A stretch of 64,000 nucleotides of DNA, taken from positions 1-64,000 of the forward strand of contig CAKVIS010000005.1 of assembly GCA_934754415.1 (NCBI GenBank). The letters run 5' to 3'. Positions 44,872 through 53,456 of this stretch are shown one piece after another. Source of the DNA: an uncultured Bulleidia sp. (GTDB lineage: Bacteria; Bacillota_I; Bacilli_A; Erysipelotrichales; Erysipelotrichaceae). Under the pieces are notes generated by a model, which saw only the letters and a program-made list of their open reading frames with translations, searched no databases and had not been told where the DNA came from. The position numbers and the translations under genes are program-made. How positions within the stretch are numbered: the first letter of the stretch is position 1; every line of letters starts with the position of its first letter.

Positions 44872-45747
44872 TTATACTCTTTTTAAAACAAAATGTAATA
44901 GGAATCCTTCTCTTACACCATATTTACTATTATGGAAATGTGTGATTCCAAAGGCTTTACTTAATTCTGCAAACATGGATAATCCAGGTAAGAGAACAGG
45001 TATTCTGTCTGCAGTAACTGTTTTATGAACTGCCTCCCAGTATTCTTTTCTATTCTCTTGTAAACCTGTATAAAGGTCATATACATCCTCTGAAGTAAAT
45101 GTGTGATCGCTATGATGCAAAAGATTACATGCCATACGGCAGGCTCTGATAGTTCCTCCCACTCCAATTGCCTGTGTACAAGGAGTTAAAGAAGGGTGAT
45201 GTTGTTTTACTTTTTGAATAGCTTCTTTTGCTGCGATGTTTGGTTGTTCCATTTGCTGTAATCTCACACAACCTAATGGGATACTGCAGGCATCCAGAAT
45301 TTCATTTGAATTTGTAAAGCGAACCAGTTCCGTACTTCCTCCGCCGATATCTATGAGCAGTCCATCTTCCAATGTGGAATCCAGACTTGCTCCGAAGAAG
45401 TCACACATGGCTTCCTCTTCTCCCGTTAACAACTGTACGTTTTGTATTCCAAATTGATGAGCAGTATTTATAAGTTCGTGGCAGTTATCAATGTTTCTTC
45501 CACATTCAGTGATGTCCGCATAGATTTCCTTTATATTCTGTGCTTTACAATATTCTACATAGGTGTTAAATACCCGGGAAGCTGCATCTATGCCATCTTG
45601 TGACATGTGGTGATTCTGTATGTACTGTACCAGATGTACAGCTGTAGAAGTATAATGAATCTGTTGGATTGCATCACTGGAAACATCATATACAACAAGT
45701 ACAACTGTGTTACTTCCTATATCAATAATCCCGATTTTTCTTTTCAT
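44872..45747 (-). CDS. Ppx/GppA-family phosphatase, 291 aa
   Basis: Sugar-kinase/HSP70-fold hydrolase acting on polyphosphate or pppGpp. [12 protein letters not shown] near the N-terminus (phosphate loop 1), [13 protein letters not shown] (loop 2) and [13 protein letters not shown] [12 protein letters not shown] are visible. It is the single-domain form, without the C-terminal HD-like part. Start at 45747 follows GAGG; an earlier ATG lacks one. It is inserted in reverse between tsf and pyrH. Confidence 0.88.
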   Translation of the reverse strand: MKRKIGIIDIGSNTVVLVVYDVSSDAIQQIHYTSTAVHLVQYIQNHHMSQDGIDAASRVFNTYVEYCKAQNIKEIYADITECGRNIDNCHELINTAHQFGIQNVQLLTGEEEAMCDFFGASLDSTLEDGLLIDIGGGSTELVRFTNSNEILDACSIPLGCVRLQQMEQPNIAAKEAIQKVKQHHPSLTPCTQAIGVGGTIRACRMACNLLHHSDHTFTSEDVYDLYTGLQENRKEYWEAVHKTVTADRIPVLLPGLSMFAELSKAFGITHFHNSKYGVREGFLLHFVLKRV

Positions 45748-45839
45748 GTTTTTTACCTCGTACATATTGTAAAAAACAAATATTAATTACGCAATTGTAT
45801 GGTATGATATCTCTTAGGAAAAGGCAGTGGAGGATAACC

Positions 45840-46541
45840 ATGTATAAAAGAGTATTACTCAAACTCAGCGGTGAAGCACTTTCAGGTAACGGAAGTACAT
45901 TTAATGCTGAAGTCTTAAAGTCATTAGCAGATGAATTAAAAGAAGTACAATCTAAAGGTGTACAGGTTGCTATCGTAGTTGGTGGAGGAAACTTCATCAG
46001 AGGCAAGATGGCAGTAGAACTTGGAATGGACAGAACTCAGGGTGATCATATGGGTATGTTAGCTACAATTATCAATGCTCTTGCAATTCAGTCAACACTG
46101 GAAGCAGAAGGTATTGATACACGTGTGCAGACATCTTTAAATATGCCTGAAGTTGCTGAGCCATTTATTCAAAGAAGAGCAGTTCGTCACTTGGAAAAAG
46201 GAAGAGTTGTGATTTTCGGAGGAGGAACAGGATTACCATACTTCTCCACAGATACATGTGCGGCTTTACGTGCCAGTGAAATCAAAGCAGATGTGATTCT
46301 CATGGCAAAGAACGGTGTAGATGGTGTTTACAGTGCAGATCCTAAGAAAGATCCGGATGCAACACGTTTTGATACATTATCTTATATGGATCTGTTGGAA
46401 AAAGGACTTCAGGTCATGGACACAACAGCTACATCCTTATGTATGGATAACCACATGGAATTGATGGTATTCAACATGAACCAAAAAGGAAATATTATCA
46501 AAGCCTGCATGGGCGAAAAGATTGGAACAATCATTAAATAA
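45840..46541 (+). CDS. pyrH: UMP kinase, 233 aa
   Basis: Makes UDP from UMP; regulated by UTP/GTP. N-terminal [32 protein letters not shown] and [14 protein letters not shown] are diagnostic of the hexameric bacterial enzyme. Start at 45840 follows GTGGAGGAT. Followed by frr. Confidence 0.98.
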   Translation: MYKRVLLKLSGEALSGNGSTFNAEVLKSLADELKEVQSKGVQVAIVVGGGNFIRGKMAVELGMDRTQGDHMGMLATIINALAIQSTLEAEGIDTRVQTSLNMPEVAEPFIQRRAVRHLEKGRVVIFGGGTGLPYFSTDTCAALRASEIKADVILMAKNGVDGVYSADPKKDPDATRFDTLSYMDLLEKGLQVMDTTATSLCMDNHMELMVFNMNQKGNIIKACMGEKIGTIIK

Positions 46542-46555
46542 CAAAGGAGAAAAAT

Positions 46556-47104
46556 ATGGCATATCCAATTATTGACAGCAGTAAAGAAAAGATGGAGAAA
46601 GTTATTGAACATCTTCATTCTGAATTAAACCAGATCCGTACAGGTATGGCTAATGTTAAAATGTTAGACAGAGTAGAAGTAGATTATTATGGATCTCCTA
46701 CTCCATTAAACCAGATTGCAGGTATTTCTGTATCTGAAGGAAGAACACTGGTAATCAAACCTTATGACCCATCTTCCTTAAAAGATATCGAAACTGCCTG
46801 TAATAAAGCTAATCTCGGTATTGCTCCATTAAATGATGGAACAGTGATTCGTCTGACAGTTCCTGAACTGACAGGTGATGTACGTAAGGAAATGACAAAG
46901 AAGGTATCCAAGATTGCTGAAGAATGTAAGGTTCAGGTACGTAATATCCGCAGAGATGCTAATGATATCGTAAAGAAAGATAAGACAATGGATGAGGATA
47001 CACAGAAGGATGCCAAGGAAGAAATTCAGAAGCTGACAGATTCCTACACAAAATCTATTGATGAAATTGCAGATAAGAAATCTGCAGAAGTATTAAAAGT
47101 ATAA
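46556..47104 (+). CDS. frr: Ribosome recycling factor, 182 aa
   Basis: With EF-G, splits the post-termination ribosome. NQIRTGMANVKMLDRVEVDYYG and the C-terminal three-helix bundle are typical; length normal. AAAGGAG precedes the ATG. A terminator ends the pyrH-frr unit. Confidence 0.98.
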   Translation: MAYPIIDSSKEKMEKVIEHLHSELNQIRTGMANVKMLDRVEVDYYGSPTPLNQIAGISVSEGRTLVIKPYDPSSLKDIETACNKANLGIAPLNDGTVIRLTVPELTGDVRKEMTKKVSKIAEECKVQVRNIRRDANDIVKKDKTMDEDTQKDAKEEIQKLTDSYTKSIDEIADKKSAEVLKV

Positions 47105-47110
47105 GCTGAT

Positions 47111-47141
47111 AAAAGATTCTGTTCACACAGAATCTTTTATT
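47111..47141 (+). terminator. Terminator after frr
   Basis: AAAAGATTCTG/CAGAATCTTTT perfect 11-bp stem, 6-nt loop, T-run that merges with the next promoter. Confidence 0.85.
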
Positions 47142-47142
47142 T

Positions 47143-47151
47143 TGGTATAGT
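47143..47151 (+). promoter_or_regulatory. Extended -10 giving a leaderless start for the ABC ATPase
   Basis: TGG then TATAGT (47146-47151); seven bases later ATG at 47159. There is no ribosome binding site. Confidence 0.65.
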
Positions 47152-47158
47152 GGTGTAT

Positions 47159-48160
47159 ATGGAAATATTGGAAGTTCAACATCTTACAGTAAATCTTGGT
47201 CATAAATATCTTCTGGAGGATATACATTTTAAGTTGTCTTCAGGAGAATGGCTTACAGTATTAGGACCAAGCGGTGCAGGGAAAACTACTCTGTTAAAAG
47301 CACTTTGCGGCTTACAGCATTGTGAAGGAACAGTTATTTTTAACCATGAGCATATAGAAAATCTTGATGTGTGTCAAAGACCTTTGAAACTTGTTTTTTC
47401 AACACCATCTTTATTTGAACTGGCAAGTGTTCATGACAATATTGCTCTAGGTCTTCATAAGTGGCATACAGAGACAGAGATTGAGGAGTTAGTCAGTAAC
47501 ATTGCAAAGACCTTACATATTGAAGATTTACTCAAGCGAAACTGCAGAAAACTTTCGCAAGGTGAAAAACAGCGTGTAGTACTTGCCAGGGCATTAGTAC
47601 AAAAACCTGCAGTTCTTTTGCTGGATGAACCCTTTCATGGACTGGACATACCTTTACGGAAAACTTTGCAAAAAGAAATTCATAAAATCTGTAAAGAAGC
47701 TTCCATAACTGTCATTGAAGTTTCTCATGAACAGAAAGATGCTTTACGGTTATGTGATAAAGCAATGCTATTAAAAGATGGAAAATGTATCGAGTTTGGA
47801 AATCCTGAACAGGTATTACATTCCTCAAACTTGTTTACTGCACAATTTCTTGCGGAAGACTTTACTTCTTTTATGAAATGTTCTGTAACAGATCATAGAA
47901 TCACTATTTTTCAGGAAACATTGAAAATTTTGGGTGAGAATACTGCAGTAACAATATCTGTTCCTTTAGAAGCGGTGTATTTAGACAAAAATGGAACCTG
48001 TACTGGTACTGTATCACAGGTGTACAGAGAAAAGGAAGGATTTATTCTGGAGGTACATGAAAAAGAAGATATGGTTTTCATGTATTCTGCAGAATATATA
48101 CCAGAAGGGGAAAATGTGCGTTTTTCTCTTTTAGTGGAAGGTATCCACATATATGCATAA
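47159..48160 (+). CDS. Orphan ABC transporter ATP-binding protein, 333 aa
   Basis: Nucleotide-binding subunit of an importer-type ABC system, with a C-terminal TOBE-like extension. Walker A GPSGAGKTT, signature LSQGEKQRVVLARAL, Walker B LLLDEP and H-loop EVSHEQ are intact. The Q-loop glutamine of the family is replaced: the segment reads LVFSTPSLFELASV. No permease or binding protein is adjacent. The start is leaderless from an extended -10 promoter that follows the frr terminator. Iron/spermidine-type or molybdate-type ATPases are the nearest guess. Confidence 0.8.
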   Translation: MEILEVQHLTVNLGHKYLLEDIHFKLSSGEWLTVLGPSGAGKTTLLKALCGLQHCEGTVIFNHEHIENLDVCQRPLKLVFSTPSLFELASVHDNIALGLHKWHTETEIEELVSNIAKTLHIEDLLKRNCRKLSQGEKQRVVLARALVQKPAVLLLDEPFHGLDIPLRKTLQKEIHKICKEASITVIEVSHEQKDALRLCDKAMLLKDGKCIEFGNPEQVLHSSNLFTAQFLAEDFTSFMKCSVTDHRITIFQETLKILGENTAVTISVPLEAVYLDKNGTCTGTVSQVYREKEGFILEVHEKEDMVFMYSAEYIPEGENVRFSLLVEGIHIYA

Positions 48161-48194
48161 CAATGCTATAATTTCTAGCGAGGTGAATGAAAAA

Positions 48195-48896
48195 ATGAAA
48201 GAGTGTAAACATTTAGCGATTATTATGGATGGTAATGGCAGATGGGCCCAGAAACAGGGATTACCACGTACTGCAGGACATAAAGTTGGTGCAGATAATG
48301 TCAGAACTATTGCTATCGCTGCAGATAAATTAGGTGTTAAGTATCTGACACTGTATGCTTTCTCTACAGAAAACTGGAAGAGAAGTAAGGATGAAGTAGG
48401 TTACTTGATGAAACTTCCGGCATACCTGTTCAAAATGTATATGAAAGAGTTCTTGCAGAGAGGATTTCGCATTCGACTGATTGGTGAACTGGATGCGTTA
48501 CCTGAAGCAACTAAAAAGGTACTTCTGGAAGCAGAGGAAGAATCTAAAAATAATGATGGATTATCTTTAATCATTGCAATCAACTATGGTTCTCATGATG
48601 AAATTTTACATGCTGCAAAATCTTATGCAAAAGATGTAGCAGAGGGTAAAGCGGATTTTTCTCTGACAGAGGAAGAGTTTGAAAAGTATTTATATACAAG
48701 AGATTTTCCACCTGTAGATTTTTTAATAAGAACCAGCGGAGAATTACGTATCTCTAATTTCCTTTTATGGCAGATTGCCTATGCGGAGATGGATTTTATT
48801 CCTGAAAGCTGGCCGGAATTTACACCTGAAGTATTGCAGAGATGCCTTGAAGACTACAGTCAGAGAGACAGAAGATTTGGAGGAGTGAAAAAATGA
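48195..48896 (+). CDS. uppS: Isoprenyl (undecaprenyl diphosphate) transferase, 233 aa
   Basis: cis-prenyltransferase for the cell-wall lipid carrier. IIMDGNGRWAQ (Mg2+/diphosphate site), GHKVGADNVR, the LYAFSTENW stretch and the RTSGELRISNFLLWQ region are diagnostic. Start at 48195 follows AGGTG; a promoter TATAAT (48166-48171) lies just after the ABC stop. It overlaps cdsA by four bases. Confidence 0.97.
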   Translation: MKECKHLAIIMDGNGRWAQKQGLPRTAGHKVGADNVRTIAIAADKLGVKYLTLYAFSTENWKRSKDEVGYLMKLPAYLFKMYMKEFLQRGFRIRLIGELDALPEATKKVLLEAEEESKNNDGLSLIIAINYGSHDEILHAAKSYAKDVAEGKADFSLTEEEFEKYLYTRDFPPVDFLIRTSGELRISNFLLWQIAYAEMDFIPESWPEFTPEVLQRCLEDYSQRDRRFGGVKK

Positions 48897-49678
48897 ACTC
48901 TAAAATGAAGGTGAAGATAGCCACAGCAGTTGTTTTGATTGCTATTGTAGTACCTGTTATTATTCTTGGCGGGTTACCGTTAAAGATACTGGTTGGTATT
49001 GCCAGTGCTCTTGCGGGATATGAAGTAGCAAATATGCAGTCTGAAAAATCAAAGTGGTTTACAACAGTTCTGAATACTGCAGTGATTATTGCATTATATA
49101 CATTTGATGTAAGATTTTTTCCTATGATTGCTGCTTTCTATATTACGATTTTGTTTGCTGGTGTGATGGTGGATGAAAAAGTGACAGCAGAATACGCTGC
49201 TTACTCTTTTACCATCGTATTAATTGCAGGTATGGCATTAAGAGGTCTTTTCAGACTGTATGATTTCGAACATGGTGCATTGCTGATGCTATATGTGGCT
49301 CTTGCTACATATATCTGTGATACCGGAGCTTACTTTTTTGGAGTATTCTTTGGTAAACATAAACTGATTCCACGTGTTTCTCCTAATAAGACCGTAGAGG
49401 GAAGTATTGGAGGATATGCAAGTGGTGCTGTTGTTTCTCTGGTTTTTGGTATTTTATGTATTAAGGAACTTCCTGTTTCTTTAATTGTGGCTGGAAGTCT
49501 GACATTGCCTTTACTGGCTCAGCTTGGAGATTTGAGTTTCTCAAGTATCAAACGTCATTTTAAAATTAAAGATTTTGGCTCTATATTTCCTGAACACGGA
49601 GGATGTCTTGACAGAGTGGATTCTTTATTGTTCTGTCTCATGTTTTTTAATGCATTGCTTGTTTTGTGGGGATTTTAG
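48893..49678 (+). CDS. cdsA: Phosphatidate cytidylyltransferase, 261 aa
   Basis: Makes CDP-diacylglycerol for phospholipid synthesis; multi-pass membrane enzyme. The CDP-alcohol signature appears as SIKRHFKIKDFGSIFPEHGG with LDRVDS, where the usual PGHGG reads PEHGG. About seven membrane helices. GGAGG precedes the ATG. Followed three bases later by dxr. Confidence 0.95.
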   Translation: MNSKMKVKIATAVVLIAIVVPVIILGGLPLKILVGIASALAGYEVANMQSEKSKWFTTVLNTAVIIALYTFDVRFFPMIAAFYITILFAGVMVDEKVTAEYAAYSFTIVLIAGMALRGLFRLYDFEHGALLMLYVALATYICDTGAYFFGVFFGKHKLIPRVSPNKTVEGSIGGYASGAVVSLVFGILCIKELPVSLIVAGSLTLPLLAQLGDLSFSSIKRHFKIKDFGSIFPEHGGCLDRVDSLLFCLMFFNALLVLWGF

Positions 49679-49681
49679 CAT

Positions 49682-50842
49682 ATGAAACGTTTAGTGATAT
49701 TAGGTGCCAGTGGTTCTATTGGTACGCAGACCATCGATATAGTATTACAGCACCCGGATATGTTTTCTGTTACTGCATTAAGTGTAGGAAAAAATATAGT
49801 TGTTTTAAAAGAGATTCTTAAGAAAGTATCTGTGGATACTATTTGTGTTCAGCTTGAAAAAGATCAGATTGAATTGCAGAGAGAATATCCACAGAAAACA
49901 GTTCTTTATGGAGATCAGGGGTTGATTCAACTTGTTGAAAGAACTGATTATGATGTTCTGGTGAATGCACTTGTAGGTTTTGCCGGATGTCTTCCGACAC
50001 TGCATGCTATTCAGACTCATCACACTATTGCTCTGGCAAATAAAGAAACACTTGTTTGTGCCGGAGAACTGATTACTGCTGCTGCTAAAGCTAATGGTGT
50101 CTCTATCTATCCAATTGACTCAGAACACAGTGCTATTTTTCAATGTTTACAGGGTAATCGAAAAGGTGATGTGAAAAACTTATGGATCACCTGTTCCGGT
50201 GGAGCATTCAGAAATAAAACAAGAGAAGAACTTTCTGATGTAACAGTCAAAGATGCTCTTGCTCATCCTAACTGGTCTATGGGTGCGAAAATTACCATAG
50301 ATTGTGCCAATCTGATGAATAAAGGTTTTGAAGTTATTGAAGCTCACTGGTTGTTTGATATTCCATATGAACAGATTCAGGTAGTGCTGCATCCGCAGTC
50401 TATAGTGCATTCCATGGTGGAATATGTGGATCATTCTGTTATGGCTCAAATGGGTGCGCCTGATATGCGTCTTCCTATCCAGTACTCCTTAACATGGCCT
50501 GAAAGATATTTCTTTGAAGAAGATACACCACTGGATCTGTATGCAATGAAAGATCTGCATTTTGAAAAACCGGATACAGAAAGGTTTCCTTTGTTAAAGG
50601 TGGCTTATGAAGCAGGCGAAAAAGGTGGAAATCTCTGTGCCTGTATGAATGGTGCTAATGAAGTGGCCAATGCTGCATTCAGAAACGGAACTATACCATT
50701 TTTGATGATTGAATCTATTGTGACTGAAGCTGTGCAACGCATTCCGTTTCAAAAACTTTCATGCATTGAAGATGTGGTTGCAGCAGATACTTTTGGCAGA
50801 GATTTTGCCGAAAAGAAAATTGAGGATTATTTAAATAGATGA
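49682..50842 (+). CDS. dxr: 1-deoxy-D-xylulose 5-phosphate reductoisomerase, 386 aa
   Basis: Second step of the MEP isoprenoid pathway. NADPH-binding GASGSIGTQT, the catalytic loop (IDSEHSAIFQCL), the WSMGAKITIDCANLMNKG region and the LHPQSIVHSMVEY stretch are present. Overlaps rseP by four bases, as in many Firmicutes. Confidence 0.98.
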   Translation: MKRLVILGASGSIGTQTIDIVLQHPDMFSVTALSVGKNIVVLKEILKKVSVDTICVQLEKDQIELQREYPQKTVLYGDQGLIQLVERTDYDVLVNALVGFAGCLPTLHAIQTHHTIALANKETLVCAGELITAAAKANGVSIYPIDSEHSAIFQCLQGNRKGDVKNLWITCSGGAFRNKTREELSDVTVKDALAHPNWSMGAKITIDCANLMNKGFEVIEAHWLFDIPYEQIQVVLHPQSIVHSMVEYVDHSVMAQMGAPDMRLPIQYSLTWPERYFFEEDTPLDLYAMKDLHFEKPDTERFPLLKVAYEAGEKGGNLCACMNGANEVANAAFRNGTIPFLMIESIVTEAVQRIPFQKLSCIEDVVAADTFGRDFAEKKIEDYLNR

Positions 50843-51894
50843 AGACTTTATTGTTATTTTTAATTATGCTGTCCGTCATCATTATTATTCATGAAGGTGG
50901 ACACCTGTTAGCCGCTAAGAAATTTGGTGTATATTGTTATGAATTTTCCATCGGTATGGGGCCTGTTCTCTGGAAGAAAGAGACAAAAGAAACACAATAT
51001 TCCATCCGTGCACTTCCATTAGGAGGATTTGTGTCCATGGCAGGAGAAGTCGATGGAGATGAGGCGTATCCAGATGTAGAAGTGCCTGATGACAGAAGAC
51101 TTATAAATAAACCGTGGTGGCAGAAATGCATAATTATGCTTGCCGGTATATTTATGAACTTTATACTGGCATTTGTGTTGTTCTCTTTAACTATTTTATG
51201 TAATGGCGGTTACTATGATGAAGCAAAGGCTGTAGTAGGAAATGTGCAAAGTGGCAGTCCTGCTGAAGTTGCTGGATTACAGGCTGGAGATAAGATTATA
51301 AAGGTGGAATCTGATGGTAAATCAGTATATCCGCAAACCTTTACTGATCTTGTCAGTTTTAACACAGAAGGTAAGCCGGAAGTCTATACTATTGAAAGAA
51401 ATTCAGAAGAACTGACAGTGACAGTGAGACCTTCATATGATGAAGAAAATCAAAGGTATCTGATAGGGATATATGCACCTGAAAGAGAGTTTATTAAGGT
51501 GAATTTCCTTACATGCTGGGTAAGCGGAGCAAAAGATATGGTGATGCTGACCAAAGCAACTGCACAGGCTTTTTCTGAGCTGTTTAAAGGCATCGGAGTG
51601 AAGAATCTTTCCGGTCCTGTAGGTATTTACCAGGCAACAAAAACCTATTCTTCTCAAGGCTTGTTAACTTATCTGTTACTGATTGCACAGATATCGTTTT
51701 CTGTAGGATTTTTTAATCTGTTGCCTTTACCGGTTCTGGATGGAGGACAGGTAGTTATTACTTTGATTGAAGCTTTGGTCCACAGAAGGTTGAATACAAA
51801 AGTGAAAATGGGGATTATGCTTGCATGCTGGGCAATGCTGATTCTAATGATGATTGCTGTTACGTATATGGATATTACGAAATTATTCAGTTAA
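50839..51894 (+). CDS. rseP: Site-2 (M50) zinc metalloprotease RseP, 351 aa
   Basis: Intramembrane protease that cuts membrane substrates such as anti-sigma factors and signal-peptide remnants. HEGGH (residues 18-22) in the first helix and the second metal motif LPVLDGGQ near the C-terminus; a PDZ domain lies between (about 130-210). Four helices. Last gene of the uppS-cdsA-dxr-rseP operon; a GGAGG of the next gene follows after only a few bases. Confidence 0.95.
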   Translation: MKTLLLFLIMLSVIIIIHEGGHLLAAKKFGVYCYEFSIGMGPVLWKKETKETQYSIRALPLGGFVSMAGEVDGDEAYPDVEVPDDRRLINKPWWQKCIIMLAGIFMNFILAFVLFSLTILCNGGYYDEAKAVVGNVQSGSPAEVAGLQAGDKIIKVESDGKSVYPQTFTDLVSFNTEGKPEVYTIERNSEELTVTVRPSYDEENQRYLIGIYAPEREFIKVNFLTCWVSGAKDMVMLTKATAQAFSELFKGIGVKNLSGPVGIYQATKTYSSQGLLTYLLLIAQISFSVGFFNLLPLPVLDGGQVVITLIEALVHRRLNTKVKMGIMLACWAMLILMMIAVTYMDITKLFS

Positions 51895-51908
51895 TGAGGA
51901 GGGGTTCT

Positions 51909-52997
51909 ATGCTTAAAAAATGGAAAGGGATATGTCTTTTACTTGCCCTTAGCATAGGGCTCTTTTCATTTGAATATGTACAATCTGACCATGGAATTGA
52001 TACTGTCGGTATACAGATTACATATCTGGATGTCGGACAGGGAGATTGTGAGATTATTACATGTGATAATGAAACGATGATTATAGATGGAGGGACAAGA
52101 GATTCTTCTGATAAAATCTATACATATTTGAAAAATAATCATATTTCTACAGTGAAATATGTAGTAGCTTCACATCAGCATGAAGATCATGCAGGTGGCT
52201 TACCTGCAGTATTTGAAGCTGCACACGTACAGATGGTACTTTTACCTCAGGTGACCTCAAATGAAAGATATGCGTATGATAAACTGTTGAATAAAATAGA
52301 TGAAAAACAGGTGGAAACACATGTGGTGCATGCAGGGGAGACATATAGCCTTGGGTCAGCTTCATTTACCATTCTTGGTCCTATGCAATATGATGAGGAA
52401 AATGCAAATAATGATTCCATTGTGCTCAAGATGGAATATCGGAACAATACATTTCTATTTACAGGAGATGCCGAAAAGAAAGAAGAACAGGATTTACTGG
52501 ATACTTATGGAAATCTGTTAAAGTGTGATGTGGTAAAAGTAAATCATCATGGAAGTGCAGATGCTTTACTGTCTTCCTGGTATGCAGTAGTTCAGCCACA
52601 ATATGCAGTGATTTCGTGCGGACAAGGAAATATGTACGGACATCCTCATCAACAGGTACTGGATACGTTACAACAACAAAATATTCCTGTTTACAGAACA
52701 GATCTTCAGGGGGATATTGTTTGTATCAGTGATGGTGACAATATTCAGATATCTGCTTTGAAGGAAACTCAGAAGGATGTATTTCAGGCACCGGAGATTT
52801 CAGAATATAAAGAGCTCACTGCAGATGAAGATGCAGAAAGAGAATATATACTTAATGTACATTCCATGAAGATACACCTTCCTGAATGTTCCAGTGTAAA
52901 GGATATTTCTGCAAAGAACGGGAAAGAAGTGTTTGAATCGTTAAAAAACCTAGAAAAACAAGGCTTTTTTCCTTGTAAAAGTTGTTTATACCAATAG
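51909..52997 (+). CDS. Secreted ComEC-C-like metallo-beta-lactamase-fold protein, 362 aa
   Basis: Signal anchor (about 5-22) then a metallo-beta-lactamase fold with SHQHEDHAGG, TGDAEK and NHHGSADAL, matching the C-terminal domain of ComEC/Rec2 but without its channel domain. The C-terminal 45 residues form a small Cys-containing domain (HLPECSSV ... PCKSC) typical of this family. It is probably an extracellular nuclease or phosphodiesterase, a role inferred from family. Start at 51909 follows GAGGAGGGG. Downstream of rseP. Confidence 0.88.
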   Translation: MLKKWKGICLLLALSIGLFSFEYVQSDHGIDTVGIQITYLDVGQGDCEIITCDNETMIIDGGTRDSSDKIYTYLKNNHISTVKYVVASHQHEDHAGGLPAVFEAAHVQMVLLPQVTSNERYAYDKLLNKIDEKQVETHVVHAGETYSLGSASFTILGPMQYDEENANNDSIVLKMEYRNNTFLFTGDAEKKEEQDLLDTYGNLLKCDVVKVNHHGSADALLSSWYAVVQPQYAVISCGQGNMYGHPHQQVLDTLQQQNIPVYRTDLQGDIVCISDGDNIQISALKETQKDVFQAPEISEYKELTADEDAEREYILNVHSMKIHLPECSSVKDISAKNGKEVFESLKNLEKQGFFPCKSCLYQ

Positions 52998-53000
52998 TTT

Positions 53001-53029
53001 TTTACAAGCGTTTAAGGTATACTTATATA
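53001..53029 (+). promoter_or_regulatory. Promoter of the candidate RNA
   Basis: TTTACA (53001-53006), 17-bp spacer, TATATA (53024-53029). It starts just after the preceding stop codon. Confidence 0.7.
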
Positions 53030-53034
53030 GAAGA

Positions 53035-53200
53035 AACTTCCATCAGGTGAGGGCATACCGAGCTTGCTGAGAAAGCGCTTCTTCCATACTGGACATTCTT
53101 CATATGATTGTACATATGTGCATGTGTTTAGTAGAGAATCTTACCTGTATATGGGCGTGTGTTATTTACCCTGAACAAGTAAACACACACTTATATTTTT
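53035..53200 (+). ncRNA. Candidate structured RNA, about 165 nt
   Basis: The stretch from an own promoter to a T-rich stop can fold into nested pairs: ACTT/AAGT (53036-53039 with 53177-53180), TCAGG/CCTGA, CCATA/TATGG, ATTCT/AGAAT and CATATG/CATATG (terminal stem 53101-53118), with a large internal loop. The size and rod with a central bubble recall 6S RNA, but no sequence match could be confirmed. A competing 3' hairpin (GTGTG..TTTAC with GTAAACACAC, 53157-53188) followed by T-rich sequence makes it also plausible as an attenuator in the leader of the glucosaminidase gene. Confidence 0.3.
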
Positions 53201-53456
53201 ATGTAAGAGGTATTCTGTTAAATGACATGTCTTGTATATGCGTATAAGTAAGAGTCAGCTTACCGACATTGACGATAAATACAAGAGAGATATGTAAAGT
53301 GTATAAGTTCTAACTCATATGTGAACGCTTATAGACAGACTGACAATATACAATCTATTTAGTTTAATTGTGATTTCTGAACCTGTATATTTTTACGGAA
53401 ACACGATTCTCACGCTTTGAAAATGATTTGCAAGTTGATGCAAAAAGGAGATTAAC
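53201..53456 (+). other. Gap: structured leader of the glucosaminidase gene
   Basis: No reading frame. It contains CTTGTAT-ATACAAG (53230 to 53286 region) closing an inner GTAAG/CTTAC hairpin, and TATAAGTTC pairing with GAACGCTTATA near 53302-53333. A weak promoter (TTTAAT, TATATT) lies near 53365-53390. AAAAGGAG just before the ATG at 53457. Confidence 0.4.

Noticed and set aside
53041..53100. TPP riboswitch because of a CTGAGA-like segment at 53066
   Set aside because: The other conserved TPP parts (GGGGTGC, ACCTGATCTGG, GCGTAGGGAA) are absent.
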